Shown: positions 11,848 through 24,478 of the stretch, one piece after another
Layout of the letters: every line of letters starts with the position of its first letter
How positions within the stretch are numbered: the stretch's first letter is position 1
Origin: Nyssa sinensis
Taxonomy: Eukaryota; Streptophyta; Magnoliopsida; Cornales; Nyssaceae
DNA: 64,000 nucleotides
NCBI GenBank assembly: GCA_008638375.1
Contig: CM018036.1
Coordinates: 4,774,392-4,838,391, forward strand
Direction of reading: 5' to 3'
Notes under the pieces: model-generated
What the model saw: the letters and a program-made list of their open reading frames with translations, nothing else
What the model was told of the DNA's origin: nothing
The model's database searches: none
Position numbers and translations under genes: made by a program

Positions 11848-14800
11848 TCAGGAGCCGAGTTGAAGAAACCTTTGAGCCATAGGATGCTTGGCTTGGGAGA
11901 GATGGTCAGGTTTCAAGACTTCAACAATCTCACCATCGACTAGGAGGCAGACTACATCAGCAATCCTCTGGATTTGTTTGATGCTGTGAGATACCATAAC
12001 AATGGTCATTCCTCTATTTTTCTTGAGCTTCACCATAACATCCTCTATGTTTTGTGTTGATATTGGATCCAGGGCACTGGTTGGCTCATCCAACAGCAAA
12101 ACCTTTAGAAAGAGAAAACATTAAATTCAGAGTTTGTTTGATTTTTGAAAATTGGGTAAATTAGGCTAAACTAACTTTAAAACTTATAACAACAATTATA
12201 TTGACATTTTCTATATTTATTCATAAACTACAAATACTTCTCTTATAGTTAATTTTTTTTATACATTTTTCCAATTTTGACCATTTTTTTTAAATTTCTC
12301 AAATTAAAATTAATTTAAAGCAAAATAAAAATAAGTTTAAGGTTTTAATCAATATTTATTTGAAAAAGAAAAAAATAAAAAATATTGGTCAAAATTGAAG
12401 AATGTAAAAAAAGAAATGGGCAATTTTGTATTTAAAAAAAATGACGGGAGAGAGGTATTTCTACTTTGTCAAGTAAAATAGAGGAGGCTAGTATAATTTC
12501 AGAAATTTCAAGAGAAGTTAGTATAATTGTCAGAAATTTCTGAAAAAATTAGTGTAACTTACATTAAAAATTTTAAGTGAACTGGTCAATAAACTCAGCA
12601 AATCATTTTATGTCATATGGTGCATAGATTAAGTTTATGAATCAAACCAATCACAATTTGCCAACTGAATAGAAAATTCTCTTTCGTCTCTTTAAAGTCA
12701 AACAACTCATTCACATGACAGATTGTGATTAGTTTATTGCATGAACCAATTTCATACAATAATGCACATGGCATAATTTGATTGGACTGATTCATAGACC
12801 CAATCTACCCAAAAACTTTCTTGTATGAAATGATTCAGGAAGTCCAATTGAAAATAAAAAAATAAAATAAAAAAAGTCCAATTGTGTTGATGGGTTCACC
12901 TCAGGTTCATTAGCCAGGGTCCTAGCAAGTGCAACTCTTTGAGCCTGACCAACAGATAGTTCACCACCAGTTTTGTTGTAAAAAGAAGAATCAAGGTCAG
13001 CAAGGGTGAGCAACTTGTACACCTCAGTTTCACTTAGCTTCTTCCCTCTCAACTGTGGCCCGTACTGTATATTATCTGCAACTGTGCCTGCAGAGAAAAT
13101 GTCCATTCTCTGTTTAGTAAAAATGTTAATCAAATCAGTTAACAGGAAAAGTTAAATGACTGTACACAGTTACGCATGATTGGTGGGAGGGGGGGTTAGT
13201 TTGGTGGGGGCGGGATTTAAAAAGCGGGCCGGCTCTGTCAAAAGTCACAAAAATAAAAGAGTCACTAGGCTCTGTCGAAAGTCACATGTGCCATATCCGA
13301 GAGGAGATGATTTCTCAAATCTCTTGAAAGCTCAAAAAAGATCAGCAGAATAACATCTTGGGCCATGCTGGATCCCACGAGTTTTCAAACACTCATGAAA
13401 ACACCATTAGAAAAAGAGAAATAGTGGGATGGTCCCGCGATTTTATGATAGCATGCAGCACCTTTATGACAGGGCAGGAGACACAGGACATGGGCACACA
13501 TCTACAAATGGTAGTCTCAAATAAAACGAAAGGATGTGATACTGAGTGATACAACAGACCACAGGATGCACACATTATCAGTTTACGAGGGAAGTCTCAG
13601 CTGACCTTAAAAAAAAAAAGCAGAAGAAATTATATGGTGCTGGGTGAACTACTTTTTCTTGACAATGTCATGCTTAGAACAATGCCAAGAGAACACTGAC
13701 TCCTTGGTCCCACCTCACATTTATTAATAATGATCTTTCTTTAAGGCTAGTGAGATATTCTTTAGTATGTTTGAAATGTATTATTTTAATAATATAAATA
13801 AAATATCATTGAAATGATGCATTATTTTGTCACTACATCAGTTTTATCAAAAAAAAAAAAAAAAAAAACTTTCAAGATTTTTAAATAAATCTAAGTACAA
13901 TGATGGAATAATATATTTTTTCAAAAGGAATGTTGGAGTTAGTCGCGAGCCAAGTTTTTGACTGGAGCGTGTATTACACCCACGTGCGTGATTACCGGTA
14001 AAATAGACGCATGTAATACACGCTCTAATAAAATCAATCGACTTGGGACTAACACTAATATTTCTCTTCTTTTAATAATATCTTGTTATTTATAATATGA
14101 CTTATATTTTTTGTAAAACATAATATATATGACAAAATAATATTTAAAAAATACATTATCACGTAACATATAAGACAAAAAAAAATCTCGTGCATTATAA
14201 CCATGGAATATTTCTTAAAAGTTATCATAACTTAAAAGTCACCCATCCCATTTTTTCTTTTACTTGTGAGTTGGTACTGGTCATCCATTCTTACACTTTC
14301 TATTATTATTATTATTATTATTTTAGCTAAAAACCCATATTGCACTTGAAGGGAGAAACAACCCATGTTGGCCTTGACCCAAAACTACCAAAGAGCCATG
14401 TCCTTGAATAAATTGTACCTAAAATAATCCAATCTGCTTTGTTAAATCTAGTCCATTATTATTATTATTATTATTATTTTTTATTTTTTTGAAGCATAGG
14501 CGATACCTTATCATATGGTCTTATTGAAGGGAATATTCATTTGTCGCACTACGAAATCAAAGTGCATTGACTTTTGGAAGTTGGGAGCAATGATGAACAC
14601 CAAGACAACCAGTAGCAATGTTGGAGTGTTGTGGGTGTCCAACATGTCTCCATTAGACCCACCCACTAACACACATATTAGTGATTGTCCGTGATAAAAA
14701 TTACTTTTGAAAATTACTTTTTCTTTTACTTTAGGGGTTTTTATTTCATGAGAAATAAAGGCACATTCAACCCGTGTGAGAGAGAGAGAGAGAGAGGTGG

Positions 14801-15616
14801 GACCTATTGATAAGTGGCATGATAGCAATAAGCCAGCAATAAGCAATAATTGATCTATTGATAGGTCGCAAGATAGTAATAAGCAATAATTTTTTTTATT
14901 TATATACATATATTAGCGATATATGTATATTTTTTAATTTTATTTTTTAATTAAAATTAAAGTTACATGATTAAAATTTAAAAATTAAAATTTAAGAGAG
15001 TTTCTCCTAAAAATATGAAATATTTGAAGGGAGAATCCTAAATTTTTTTAATTTTCAAGCAAAATAAGAATAAAAAAATATAATTTTAAAAATTTTGAGA
15101 GATATACACGGACACACACATATACATACATACGTACGTATAAACATACGTGCATTTGTATTTGTACATACCTTCAAAGAGAACCGGAAGCTGAAACAAC
15201 ATTCCAACTTTGCGGCGGAGGGCGAGAACATCAAGATCACATATATCGACACCGTCCAAAAAGACGGTGGCAGACGGTGGTTCCCACAACCTATTCAGAG
15301 CCCTCAGCATGGTCGATTTGCCGCTGCCGCTTGGCCCTATGATCCCCATGATCACACCTTTGGGTATGTCCACATTAATCTTCCCCAGTATCGGAACTCC
15401 CTTTTCCGACACTTTCGACAGCTCTCTTACTCGAATTTTTGTTTCTGGTTCGCATGCATTCTCATCAACGTCCACCACCAGCAGATGCTCTCTTACATCA
15501 TCCCCTAACAACAAAGATCATAAAAAAATGAGATATATATATATATGTATATGTATATGTATATGTAGATTGATATTCGTTGAAAAGTAATGAGTAGTAC
15601 CTGGAAAGGTCTCCAT
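11848..15616 (-). CDS. ABCI17: ABC transporter nucleotide-binding subunit, STAR1/ABCI17 type (four exons, complete)
   Basis: A stand-alone ATP-binding subunit. In rice STAR1 pairs with the membrane protein STAR2 (ALS3 in Arabidopsis) in a complex linked to UDP-glucose transport and aluminium tolerance. Exons on the minus strand are 15616-15601, 15504-15172, 13087-12900 and 12102-11848; phases join exactly to give 263 residues, which as I recall equals the Arabidopsis protein. Visible in order: METFPGDDVREHLL, Walker A GPSGSGKST (about residue 60), Q-loop LFQLPVLFEG, signature LSVGQAQR (about 150), Walker B VLLLDEP, H-loop VSHS, and ending QRFLQLGS. There are no membrane segments, as expected. 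The ATG at 15616 follows a TATA-like box and a probable leader intron. All key ATPase motifs are intact. Confidence 0.93.
12130..12572. repeat. Foldback element, family A, copy 2 (intron of the ABC gene)
   Basis: The right half reads GGAGGCTAGTATAATTTC, then GAAGTTAGTATAATTGTC, then ATTAGTGTAACTTAC. The left half carries diverged inverse wording (GTAAATTAGGCTAAACTAAC, AACAATTATATTGAC). It lies in the 797-base intron 12103-12899. Confidence 0.5.
13926..14067. repeat. Imperfect palindrome of about 140 bases
   Basis: The left arm, GTTAGTCGCGAGCCAAG then GAGCGTGTATTAC, is matched in inverse by GTAATACACGCTC then CGACTTGGGACTAAC. The centre is GC-rich (CACCCACGTGCGTG). Located in the 2.1-kb intron of the ABC gene, it looks like a small foldback MITE. 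Confidence 0.65.
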
Positions 15617-15665
15617 GAAATGATCAAATTGAAGGTGATCAAGATAGTGGTCAGCTGAAAAAACT

Positions 15666-15704
<39 letters not shown>

Positions 15705-15846
15705 GAGAGGAGATATATAGAGAGAAGGTCAGATGGGTTCTTTAGTTTTAATATTGAACAGATGAAGAAGAAGAAGAAGAAAAGGGGAAAAGGCCTACCC
15801 CAGATGACGAAGAACCAGATAGACCAAGTTCTTGTGCAGTTGCCGC
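15601..15846 (-). other. Probable 5' leader of the ABC gene with a leader intron
   Basis: On the minus strand a segment ending TCATCTGGG (15799) is followed by the donor GTAGG. A pyrimidine-rich acceptor TTTTTTCAG precedes 15654, upstream of the ATG at 15616. Splicing would remove 15655-15798, including a long (GA)n tract. The spliced leader stays open in the ATG frame without an upstream ATG, so 15616 is the best start. Confidence 0.5.
15667..15702. repeat. (GA)n microsatellite
   Basis: About 18 uninterrupted AG units lie in the proposed leader intron of the ABC gene, where the transcribed strand is (CT)n. Confidence 0.9.
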
Positions 15847-15889
15847 CTGCCCAAAAAAATTAGACAAACCTCTAAAAGCCTGTTCACGC

Positions 15890-15908
15890 CATTATATTAT
15901 ATATATTT
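15890..15908 (-). promoter_or_regulatory. ABCI17: TATA-like box of the ABC gene
   Basis: The minus strand reads AAATATATATAATATAA, about 45-90 bases before the start of the proposed leader exon. Such AT runs are frequent here, so position rather than sequence is the main support. Confidence 0.4.
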
Positions 15909-16715
15909 AAGTCATTCTATGATTCTTTGTTGGAAGAAAATGACAAAAATTCACGTGAAGCCGTGCAGTGGGACCCGTACGTATGGATGATGGCTTTGAT
16001 CTGTACGTTTGTAGTTTGGCTAAAGCATATATAGATGATACTAGATCAAACATGAGGATGTCATAGATATACAAACTCTTATTAATTAATAATTATAAAT
16101 ATCACATATATATTTGTAAGTATATGTATATGATAGACTTAATTTAATTTAGTTAATATATAGTTTCATCGCATGGTGGGTAAGGTTTTAACTTTCTTCG
16201 AAATGACGCGGCTGGTGAAGGTTAACAATATATATATATATATATATATAAAGGCGTGGTGCTATAAATATAATCATGCAATCACACTTTGTTTAATTGA
16301 GAGAATTAAGGAAGGGTTTACTTAAGAAAGGGACTACTTAAGAAAGAGAGATGGCCTGTTTGATAAAATAATAGTAAGTGAGTTTTATTCGGATTGCTTT
16401 CACTCTTATTATAAGGGTAAAATTATATTTAATGAATTTTTTTGCTCCTAAACACAATAATTTTACTATAATATAAAGAGAGAGAAAATTAGTTAAAAAA
16501 ATTAATTATGTTTAATATTTTCCTAATTGTAAATTTGTGGAGGGTTTTTGTAGAATATTGCCTCGACCTATCAACTTGATTGGTATGCTAAGAATGTAAC
16601 TAATTTTGTTAATTAGTTTGAGGAGGCCCTTTTTTTATTGTAAGGCTCCTCCATTCAAATATTTTTATTTTTATTTTAAGTAATATCATTAAAGCTAAGT
16701 AAAATTATGATAATT

Positions 16716-16862
16716 TAATGTTATTTAGTATGGAGAGTTTTTCGTGGTTGGTTCTTAATTTATCTCCCCATTTTGGAGTGTGGGGGAATATGTTATTTAG
16801 TATGGAGAGCTTTTCGTGGTTGGTTTCTTATATCTCCCCATTTTGGAGTGTGGGGGAATATG

Positions 16863-16905
<43 letters not shown>
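16716..16905. repeat. Tandem 70-base duplication followed by (GA)n
   Basis: Two nearly identical units run from ATGTTATTTAGTATGGAGAG to GGAGTGTGGGGGAATATG. They are followed directly by about 42 bases of (GA)n. Confidence 0.85.
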
Positions 16906-16909
<4 letters not shown>

Positions 16910-17089
16910 CTCAATAGTCTAAAGTCTAAAACATATATTTTTATATGAAAGTATTAATGTAAAAGAATGGGCTCCCAGTTGTACAATTGTCCCTTGGAAC
17001 CCAGAGATAAAAGTCCCAATTTAATGTATTATTAAGAATGGGCTTCCAAGCTATAATTTTGAAAATCACATCATATATAAGACACACTT

Positions 17090-17665
17090 AAAATTTTGTC
17101 GAATCTCTTTATTTTTTGATGTGACTGTTTGATTATTAATTAATACAGTCTCTTAGTATCTGTGGGTACTAATAAATATAACCTTATGCGACATGACTGT
17201 ATTAGACGCTTTTTTGTCTAGCACCAAAAGACTTTATTGATTAACATCAAACATATCAAGATGCTGCATTAACTATCACCCAAATAACCACGTCAGTAAG
17301 CAAAAGAGTTTGATAAAATCTCATGATAAAGTTATAATTAGAGATACATTTTACCAAAATTTTTACCTGCTAGCGTGGATATTCAAATATTAATGAATGT
17401 AGTCTCTTGGTATGTACATGTGTGCTAGTTAATTTAGTCTCTTAGTATATGCGGGTGCTAATTAATTTAATCTTTTGGTACAACTCAATAAAGCATCTTG
17501 GACTCACCTAACATAATTGTATTATCTAGTACTAAGAAGCTTCATTGTTTAGCACTAAGATATTTTATTGAGTAGAATTCAAATATATTAAGAGAGTATA
17601 TTAACTAACACCCGAACAGTCATATCAATAAATATAGAGATTTAGTAAAATCTTGGGATAAGGAT
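17090..17665. mobile_element. Dispersed repeat, family C, copy 1
   Basis: The left part contains TGTGACTGTTTGATTATTAATTAA and CAGTCTCTTAGTATCTG. The right part contains its loose inverse (ATTAACTAACACCCGAACAGTCA). The GTCTCTTGGTA.. motif recurs several times inside. A shorter relative lies at 39245-39475. No coding sequence is seen. Confidence 0.45.
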
Positions 17666-20600
17666 AGTATTATTTAACATTTTCTATAGTTTTGGTCAAT
17701 AAAACTGTTTGACACAAAATCATATTAATTCCTCAAAAGCCACTCCATAGCTTCTTTCTTAGCCATGGCCCATGGATAGCCAGGCTTCCCCTTTATGGGC
17801 CTATACTTGTGTCTTATGCATTTTCTATTACCTGGTTTTTTTAAGAAAGGCTATCCCTGCATTGTACCGTTGGCCCAAAACCCTTGTTCTTATTGAATTT
17901 GCTTGAGGATTTCATAGGAATTTAATTCACATTACATTCTTTTTAATTATTACCAACTCTGAAGAAATTGGAATTGATGTATACAAATGCATAAGAGTCG
18001 TAAACGGATCAAATTTGAATCGAATCACAAGTGCTCCGAATTTTATTTGTTAAGAAAATTATTAGTTCGGATTGATTAAATATGATAATAGCATTAATAC
18101 ATAAAGTTGATTCATTATAAGTCCCTCAAAACATATTTAAAATTTAAAATATATAAATTAAAGTTAAGAAAGTCTTAACATAGTATAAAAATTTAAAACA
18201 TATATCTTAATATAATATATAAAAATTAATATATATATATATACATATTATATTTAATCAAATTATTAACGGATTAGATATGTTAAATCCATTTAATTTA
18301 ACTAAATGAAATATCGGACTCGAATCAAATTCTTTGTACTACATACACAAGACTCGTGGATTTGATAATATACAAAGAGGTGAATGATAAATGGTCTTAC
18401 TTATATTTTACGATGATTGATTTTTAGAACTCAAATAATCCGTGCCAATCACAGGTGGACACGTTCTTACCATCACACCAAGTAAAGAATTTTTCTGGAG
18501 ACATTTATCGCTCTTCTTTTCCTTTTTTTTTTCTTTTATTTTTAAGCAAATATTAACTTTTTTCCTTAATTTCTTGTTAAGCAAATGCAAGAGAATGAGG
18601 ATAGCCTCTGTTCCCATGTGTTACTGGACTCCATAACCAACATTCCAGAATACATTTTTCTTTCAGCCTAATTTGAAAGCCCATGTGGTAGATTAAAGAT
18701 GTTTTAGCTACCCTATATAAAAGCCCAAACAACCAAACATGTCTCAAGAGCAGATAAGGGTGCCCTAGAATTCAACAAAGTACATCACTCTTATTCTAAG
18801 AAAATGTAAAAGAGAATCGAATACGTCGAATTTTTTAATAATAAAAAAATTAAGTTACTCTTTGTCAAAAAAATAAAAACTCTCAAATTTCAAAATTGAA
18901 TAGTATTAATAAGTTAAAGAATAAAACTACTTTATATCATATTTATAGACTAAAAATACTACTAATTCAAATAAAAATCTACTAATTTCTTATGCTAAAC
19001 TTATTACAATTAGGAAATTAAAAAATTTTGAAAACCAAAAAAATTTAGAATAAATAAAAATTTGGGACTTTTTGGAGAATTAGAAACTATATCAAATAAG
19101 AAAAAAAAAACATAACCGCAAACGGAATTCAATTTGAAATGTCCTAAACAAAGTAATTGCAAATTTAAAACTTACTAAAAAGAATAAAAAAAATCTAATT
19201 ACGTCAAATTGAAGGCCTAAACAAAAAAATTTAACTTAAAAATTGAAAATTTGGATAGGCCCAAGTCTGGTTTGTTTGGCCATCTCGAGCTACAATACGA
19301 TGATTTTAGATATGGGTATGTGAAGGTAACCATTTTCATTCAGAAAATAACTTTAATTTGGACCGTTTAAGTTCTCACTGTTTTAAAAAGTTTTCAGCGA
19401 ATTGTTCAACATGAAAAGATTATGCATTTGGAATAGTTGGGATGTCTTCCAATGGGACTACTTATTTTTTGCTGGTTGCTCTAGCTATATATGGCATGCT
19501 GCTGTTGATTGTGGAGATTGGATAGAGTGTAGACAAGTAGGGAGAGAGAGAGAGTTTTAACTCTTTGCTTTTTGTCTTTTCTAGTGAAAGGAAAAATAAT
19601 GATTAATTTTTAGATCAAAATGAGTTTATGAAGTAAGTTTGTGAACTAAATTAACTATAATTTATCAATTAGGTAGAATTTTTTTTTTTAAAATCAGACC
19701 ACTTATTCACATGACAGATTGTAATTAGTTTAGTCCATAGAGTAAGTTTATATAAGAATTTCTCAAAGAGCAATATGAGCTACTAGTAAAATTTGTAGGT
19801 TCTATTAATAGAACATCGACCAGTATTCAATATACTGGAATCAATGAATAATTTTTTGAACAATATTAAAAATTTCAACTCGTGTCAATTTATCATTGAA
19901 TACATTGAGTGGAACCCATTATTGTATTCAAACATAAGCGAAGATAAAGACTTAAAAAACCAAAAAAAAAGCTTTAGTATGTGTTTTCCAAAGGTAAGTA
20001 TGGAGAGTATTATAACTCTTGTTGGCTTCATTAGTTATGTTATTCTTATGGGCCAGAAGTAGCTCATGTATATTATTACTACTCTAGCTAAGATGGTGGT
20101 TGATAAAAAAAGATTGTATATATGCATTTAAAATATTTGGTCATGACTTAGTATGGGAAGTAAGAAACCATCCATAAAGTGCTAATGTAGTGCACTTTTT
20201 GGGTTAATAATGAAGTCTAAGGCACAATAATTGAAATTCCTTTGATAAAATATGGAATGTACTCCCATATTCATGGAATGTGAGATCATCTATAAAATCA
20301 AACTAAGAATTAAAACTAAACATGGTTCATCCATTGGCTACTAGAATTCTCCTACTTTTGTATGAATGGGACTCCAAAATAGGGCAAAGCAATGCCCTAT
20401 TTATATGGTCTCAAGTGTACTTCCTTTTCATCCTAAGGATTCATAGGACAACTCCATCGGATATTTGGATAGATAATTTCTGAATGTACTATTCAAAAAT
20501 TCTTGGTTTGAGCGGGCGGGAGACATTCATGTATGTGTCAATAAATAGCATTATACATGTACAAAGGTTGGTAGAGACCGGTAAGATTTACCTGTTCGAA

Positions 20601-22340
20601 ACTCAAGTCACCTTCGAGTTTCTTTACCATTACCACAGAAGAAAAAAAAAGATTCATAGGATTAATTGTGGATCCAATTTAAACTTGGTGTGCTTATAAT
20701 TTTGCTTTATTTAATTTATTATTGGACTTTATGAATCTGAAAACATTGTCTGGTAACTATTGTAAAAAATGCATCGATATTTTTCCTTCGTCTCCCTCTC
20801 CCGTCCCAGCATCACTTCTTTTGACTTAGAGTGTACCCACTTTTAATGTTCCATTTTACTTCCAGAAATGTGGGAATCTGTTTCTGAAGTTCATACTCTT
20901 TCAAGTTTCATCATGGAGTATGGGAACTCCTCACTATCTAGTACTACTTTGATAATATATATATGGTTGAATAATCATCCATGCATATGTAGTTAAATGA
21001 ATCCAAAGACACATATGATTTACTCACATTGACTAATTGCTTGACAACCACCTATTACATTATTATATTAATCACGTATTCAAGTAGAGTAACGGTCTAC
21101 TCTACACATTGTTAATATGGGTTTAATTCTTCACAACAGAACACGTAAAACTAGTAATTAAGTTTCATACCCTATCGTAATATCAAAAAAATTAAAAAAT
21201 TAAAAAAAGGGCTTGTATTTGATCTCTTTCTTTGAAAGGGCTACACCTTTCTTATTCCTTTTCTTCTTTGTTTTCTAATGTATTAATATTCCCTTTGTGA
21301 TTGTGTTCTCTTTTATTGTTAAAAGTCATCTTATTTCTTTCTTATTTATTCATCCTCTTTTTACCTTTTTTTATATCATTTTTGTAATTTTATATTTCAT
21401 AATCACTTTTATAATAATTTTTATCAGACATCCAACTATTTTTTCTCATCAGCAAATTTTCTTAATCAACTGTTTAATCTCAAAATCTATTTTATCATAG
21501 CAGTTTCTTACTTGTAACAACACTTATAGATAACTCAATCAAACGGACACTAACTCCTATGTTTCATACATTATATATTCGTTTAACACATCTTTGACAA
21601 TGTACACTTTGTCCTCAAATGAATAATATTTAACAAACTTAATAAATTCTATTCAATTATACTTTTTTGAAAAATTAATTTCATTTCTGATTGAATGATA
21701 ATTAATAATTTTATTATTTAATAGTTAATACAAATAAAAATACTTATGTACACACACATACACACATATATATATATAATGTTAATAATATAAAAATTTT
21801 AATAATAAAAAAGAAGATCATAAGATATTTTTGAATTTTTTTTACTAACATAACAATTATTGAGAAACTCAATAACTACTAGTTTTGTAAATTCATAAAT
21901 TTTAAATCTCTCAAAATTATGAATTATTAAACATTTTTTTACTCACTTTTTTTTTTTTACTTTGAAATAATTTTTTTGAATTATTAATAATAATTTTTTT
22001 TCCTTTGGAATCTTCAATATTTAGGATTCCAAGTTTACAAATACTTGGTTTCAGAATCAAATGTATTTTCCAAAACAAAACAATATTCTCACGCGCTTTT
22101 TGTGTCATATTAGTAACACGGTTCAATGACATGAGAACACAACAATTCGTTTGAATACGTTGACTTCATACATCCAACCAAAATTGAAAGTGTGATCCAC
22201 GACACACATTTGCGCGTGGCTTCAGTATTTTTTTTTTATCAGGTTCCATATGCGAAAGCAAAAACAGAAAATTATAAAATTAAGAAACAAAAAAAAAAAA
22301 ACATTACTCGACACAGACACGAAAACGCAAAAAGAGTCCC

Positions 22341-22368
22341 CGAGAGAGAGAGAGAGAGAGAGAGAGAG
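22341..22368. repeat. (GA)n tract upstream of the ADA1-like gene
   Basis: About 14 GA units sit within a broader GAGA-rich stretch (22330-22490), 0.8 kb before the ATG. This is typical of plant leaders or promoters. Confidence 0.8.
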
Positions 22369-22399
22369 CGATCAGAGAGAGGGCTCTTCAATATCTGAT

Positions 22400-23209
22400 T
22401 CAGAGAGTGCGAGGGAGAGAGATTTGTAGGAGAGAGAAAGTCAAGAGAATTCGAAATGCGGTGCGATTTCTAGAGAGAGAAAGCGAATGGAAAGAACAAT
22501 GGAAGAAGAAGCTACATGGTTTCCAACGACGAAGTATCTGTGAACGCTTTTCTGAATCTGAATTTTGAATCAGTTTCAGAAGCTACAATAAGGTCAGGCT
22601 ATCAATTTTTCTCCCTCTGTCAACTCGAATTTGTCTCTCTAGAAGCTTGCATCCGTGTTCAATCTCTGTTGTTTCGTTTCAATTCTCTATAAAGATTTGA
22701 ACTTGTGGTTGGAAACCCATAAAGTGTAGTAGTTTATCAATCCATAACGTTGAGGTATGTGGAAGTTTCTGGGCGAATTATCAATAGTGTTTGCTCATCG
22801 AATTCGAAAAAATTGACGTTTACTTGGTGTTACAGAGAGGTATCTTTCGTGGGTGTTGGTGTTTATGGTTAAAAATGGAGGGTTTTTGTATATTGTACTT
22901 GTGATTGGAGTTGGGTTTGAGTTTGTATGTTTGGAATTTAAAATTTTTATGCAATTGGGTTTTGGAGGGAGAGTTAGTTAGGAATTGGGATATCTGGTTT
23001 GAGTCAATAAGTTTGGTATTTGAAGATGTGTTTTGGGTCAGCATTGTCTGGTTTGCTGGTGGAGGGGTTAAACCTTGTTTGGAAGATGGGTTTTTGGAAA
23101 CGGAGCAAAACCCTAATTTAGTAGTGAAATTGGGGTCTCCGGGGTTTGTGTTCAGGGGAGTGGAACTCAATACCCATTTCTGTTGTGTATGGATTTTAAG
23201 TCTTGAGAA
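22400..23209 (+). other. Probable 5' leader (with intron) of the ADA1-like gene
   Basis: The purine-rich leader contains a possible donor (CTACAATAAG|GTCAGG near 22591) and a possible acceptor (GTGTTACAG near 22837). The long open stretch 22905-23255 in another frame is not protein-like and is interpreted as untranslated sequence. An intron in the leader is inferred only. Confidence 0.35.
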
Positions 23210-24478
23210 ATGCAACCACCATATCAGCATTCACGCGTCAATCTTACTGAATTAAAAGCTCAAATAATAAAAAAACTTGGGCCAGAGGCATCGAATCAAT
23301 ATTTTTCTTACTTGACTAGATTATTGAGTTTGAAGCTAAGCAAGGTTGAGTTCAATAAGCTTTGTCTTCAGATTGTTGGGAGGGAGAATATTCCACTGCA
23401 TAATCAGTTTGTTCGTTCTATTCTGAAAAATGCTTGTAATGCAAAAGTCCCGCCTTCATTTCATGATAAGGATGTTTTCAAGTCTACCAAAGCAGCTGCA
23501 GATAAAGAACCTGCTAATGGGTATCAGAAAAGCGGTCTCCATCCTTCTCCAACCCAGGATCCAAATCCCCTGGCTTTGTCTAATGGGGATATACTACCTT
23601 TCTCATCCCGAAGGGTAAGGTCAGGAATTAATGACCGCAGGGTGGGTGATCGTCCTAGTCCTCTTGGACCCAATGGGAAGGTAGACTTTGCATCTCAACA
23701 ATCAACAACCACACGAGACAACGATTCTAATGTTATTTTGGAAAATGGGGATTTGACTCAATGTGATATTCAAAGGCCAGTGCAGCATCATCAAGGAATC
23801 ATGGAGCAAGCAGAGAATGAAAGTGACATGCATCACCTCCCTGCTAAATTATCATCATCAAACAGATTGCCAGATGGTTCAGTTTCTGTACATAGCAAAG
23901 ACCAGATTGAAGGAGTTGTTGAACACGGAAAAGAGGTTTCTGCTAGAAGTCTACTCCATGCCCCACTTGGGATTCCATTTTGCCCAGTTAGTGTAGGTGC
24001 TGCCCACAAGGCGATGCATACGGCAAACAGTAGTATATGTGCTAGCTCATTCGACAGTGGTGGTTTGTTGGACACCAAGATGTTGAGGGAACGCATGGAG
24101 CTGATTGCTGCAACACAGGGCCTTGAAGGAGTGCCAATGGACTGTGCCAATCTTTTGAATAATGGGTTGGAGGCTTACTTGAAAAGGTTGATTAAGTCTT
24201 GCATCGAGCTAGTGGGGGCAAGGTCTGGACAGGAGCCAACAAAGAACAGTACCCACAAGCACCAGGCTCATGGGAAGCTTGTTAATGGTGTCAGGCCAGG
24301 TCATCATTATCAGATGCAAAGTAGCAGTAGGCCCTTGGAAGACATGCAAGAACAGAGACCCCATTATCCGATATCTTTACTAGATTTCAGGATTGCAATG
24401 GAGCTGAAACCCCAGCAGCTTGGCGAAGACTGGCCTTTACTGCTTGAGAAAATATGTACTCATGCATTTGAAGAATAA
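23210..24478 (+). CDS. ADA1: SAGA complex subunit, ADA1/Tad1 (HFI1) family
   Basis: A plant homologue of yeast Hfi1/Ada1, a structural subunit of the SAGA histone acetyltransferase coactivator that acts in the nucleus. The uninterrupted reading frame gives 422 residues. The N-terminus MQPPYQHSRVNL.ELKAQI is followed by the conserved helical block about residues 10-80 (KKLGPEASNQYFSYLTRLL, FNKLCLQIVGRENIPLHNQF). A polar, low-complexity middle (about 85-270) leads to the histone-fold-like C-terminal block: MLRERMELIAATQGLEGVP (about 290), then NNGLEAYLKRLIKSCIEL. The end is SLLDFRIAMELKPQQLGEDW. The first ATG is used; the stop is TAA. The length and the single coding exon fit my memory of the plant family. 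Paralogues exist in plants, so the exact letter of the symbol is not resolved. Confidence 0.9.
   Translation: MQPPYQHSRVNLTELKAQIIKKLGPEASNQYFSYLTRLLSLKLSKVEFNKLCLQIVGRENIPLHNQFVRSILKNACNAKVPPSFHDKDVFKSTKAAADKEPANGYQKSGLHPSPTQDPNPLALSNGDILPFSSRRVRSGINDRRVGDRPSPLGPNGKVDFASQQSTTTRDNDSNVILENGDLTQCDIQRPVQHHQGIMEQAENESDMHHLPAKLSSSNRLPDGSVSVHSKDQIEGVVEHGKEVSARSLLHAPLGIPFCPVSVGAAHKAMHTANSSICASSFDSGGLLDTKMLRERMELIAATQGLEGVPMDCANLLNNGLEAYLKRLIKSCIELVGARSGQEPTKNSTHKHQAHGKLVNGVRPGHHYQMQSSSRPLEDMQEQRPHYPISLLDFRIAMELKPQQLGEDWPLLLEKICTHAFEE

Larger units (their letters stand above)
15910..22330. other. Gene-poor AT-rich intergenic region
   Basis: No exon with a convincing protein resemblance or splice context was found on either strand. 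It lies between the divergent ABC gene and the ADA1-like gene, so both promoters are at its edges. It holds a tandem duplication (16716-16863), a (GA)n tract (16863-16905), a repeated element with CTCTTAGTATCTG / CACCCGAACAGTCA wording (17090-17665), and otherwise unique-looking AT-rich sequence. Confidence 0.6.

Noticed and set aside
14511..14909. 132-residue minus-strand open frame
   Set aside because: Low-complexity Leu/Ser composition from simple repeats, inside an intron of the ABC gene, with no recognisable family.
15095..15590. Plus-strand open frames of 137 and 126 residues
   Set aside because: They are the antisense shadow of the ABC gene exon 15172-15504, whose Walker A and signature motifs are on the minus strand.
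22905..23255. Open frames on both strands just before the ADA1-like gene
   Set aside because: No protein-like motifs; the + strand frame overlaps the true ATG in another frame and lies in the probable leader.
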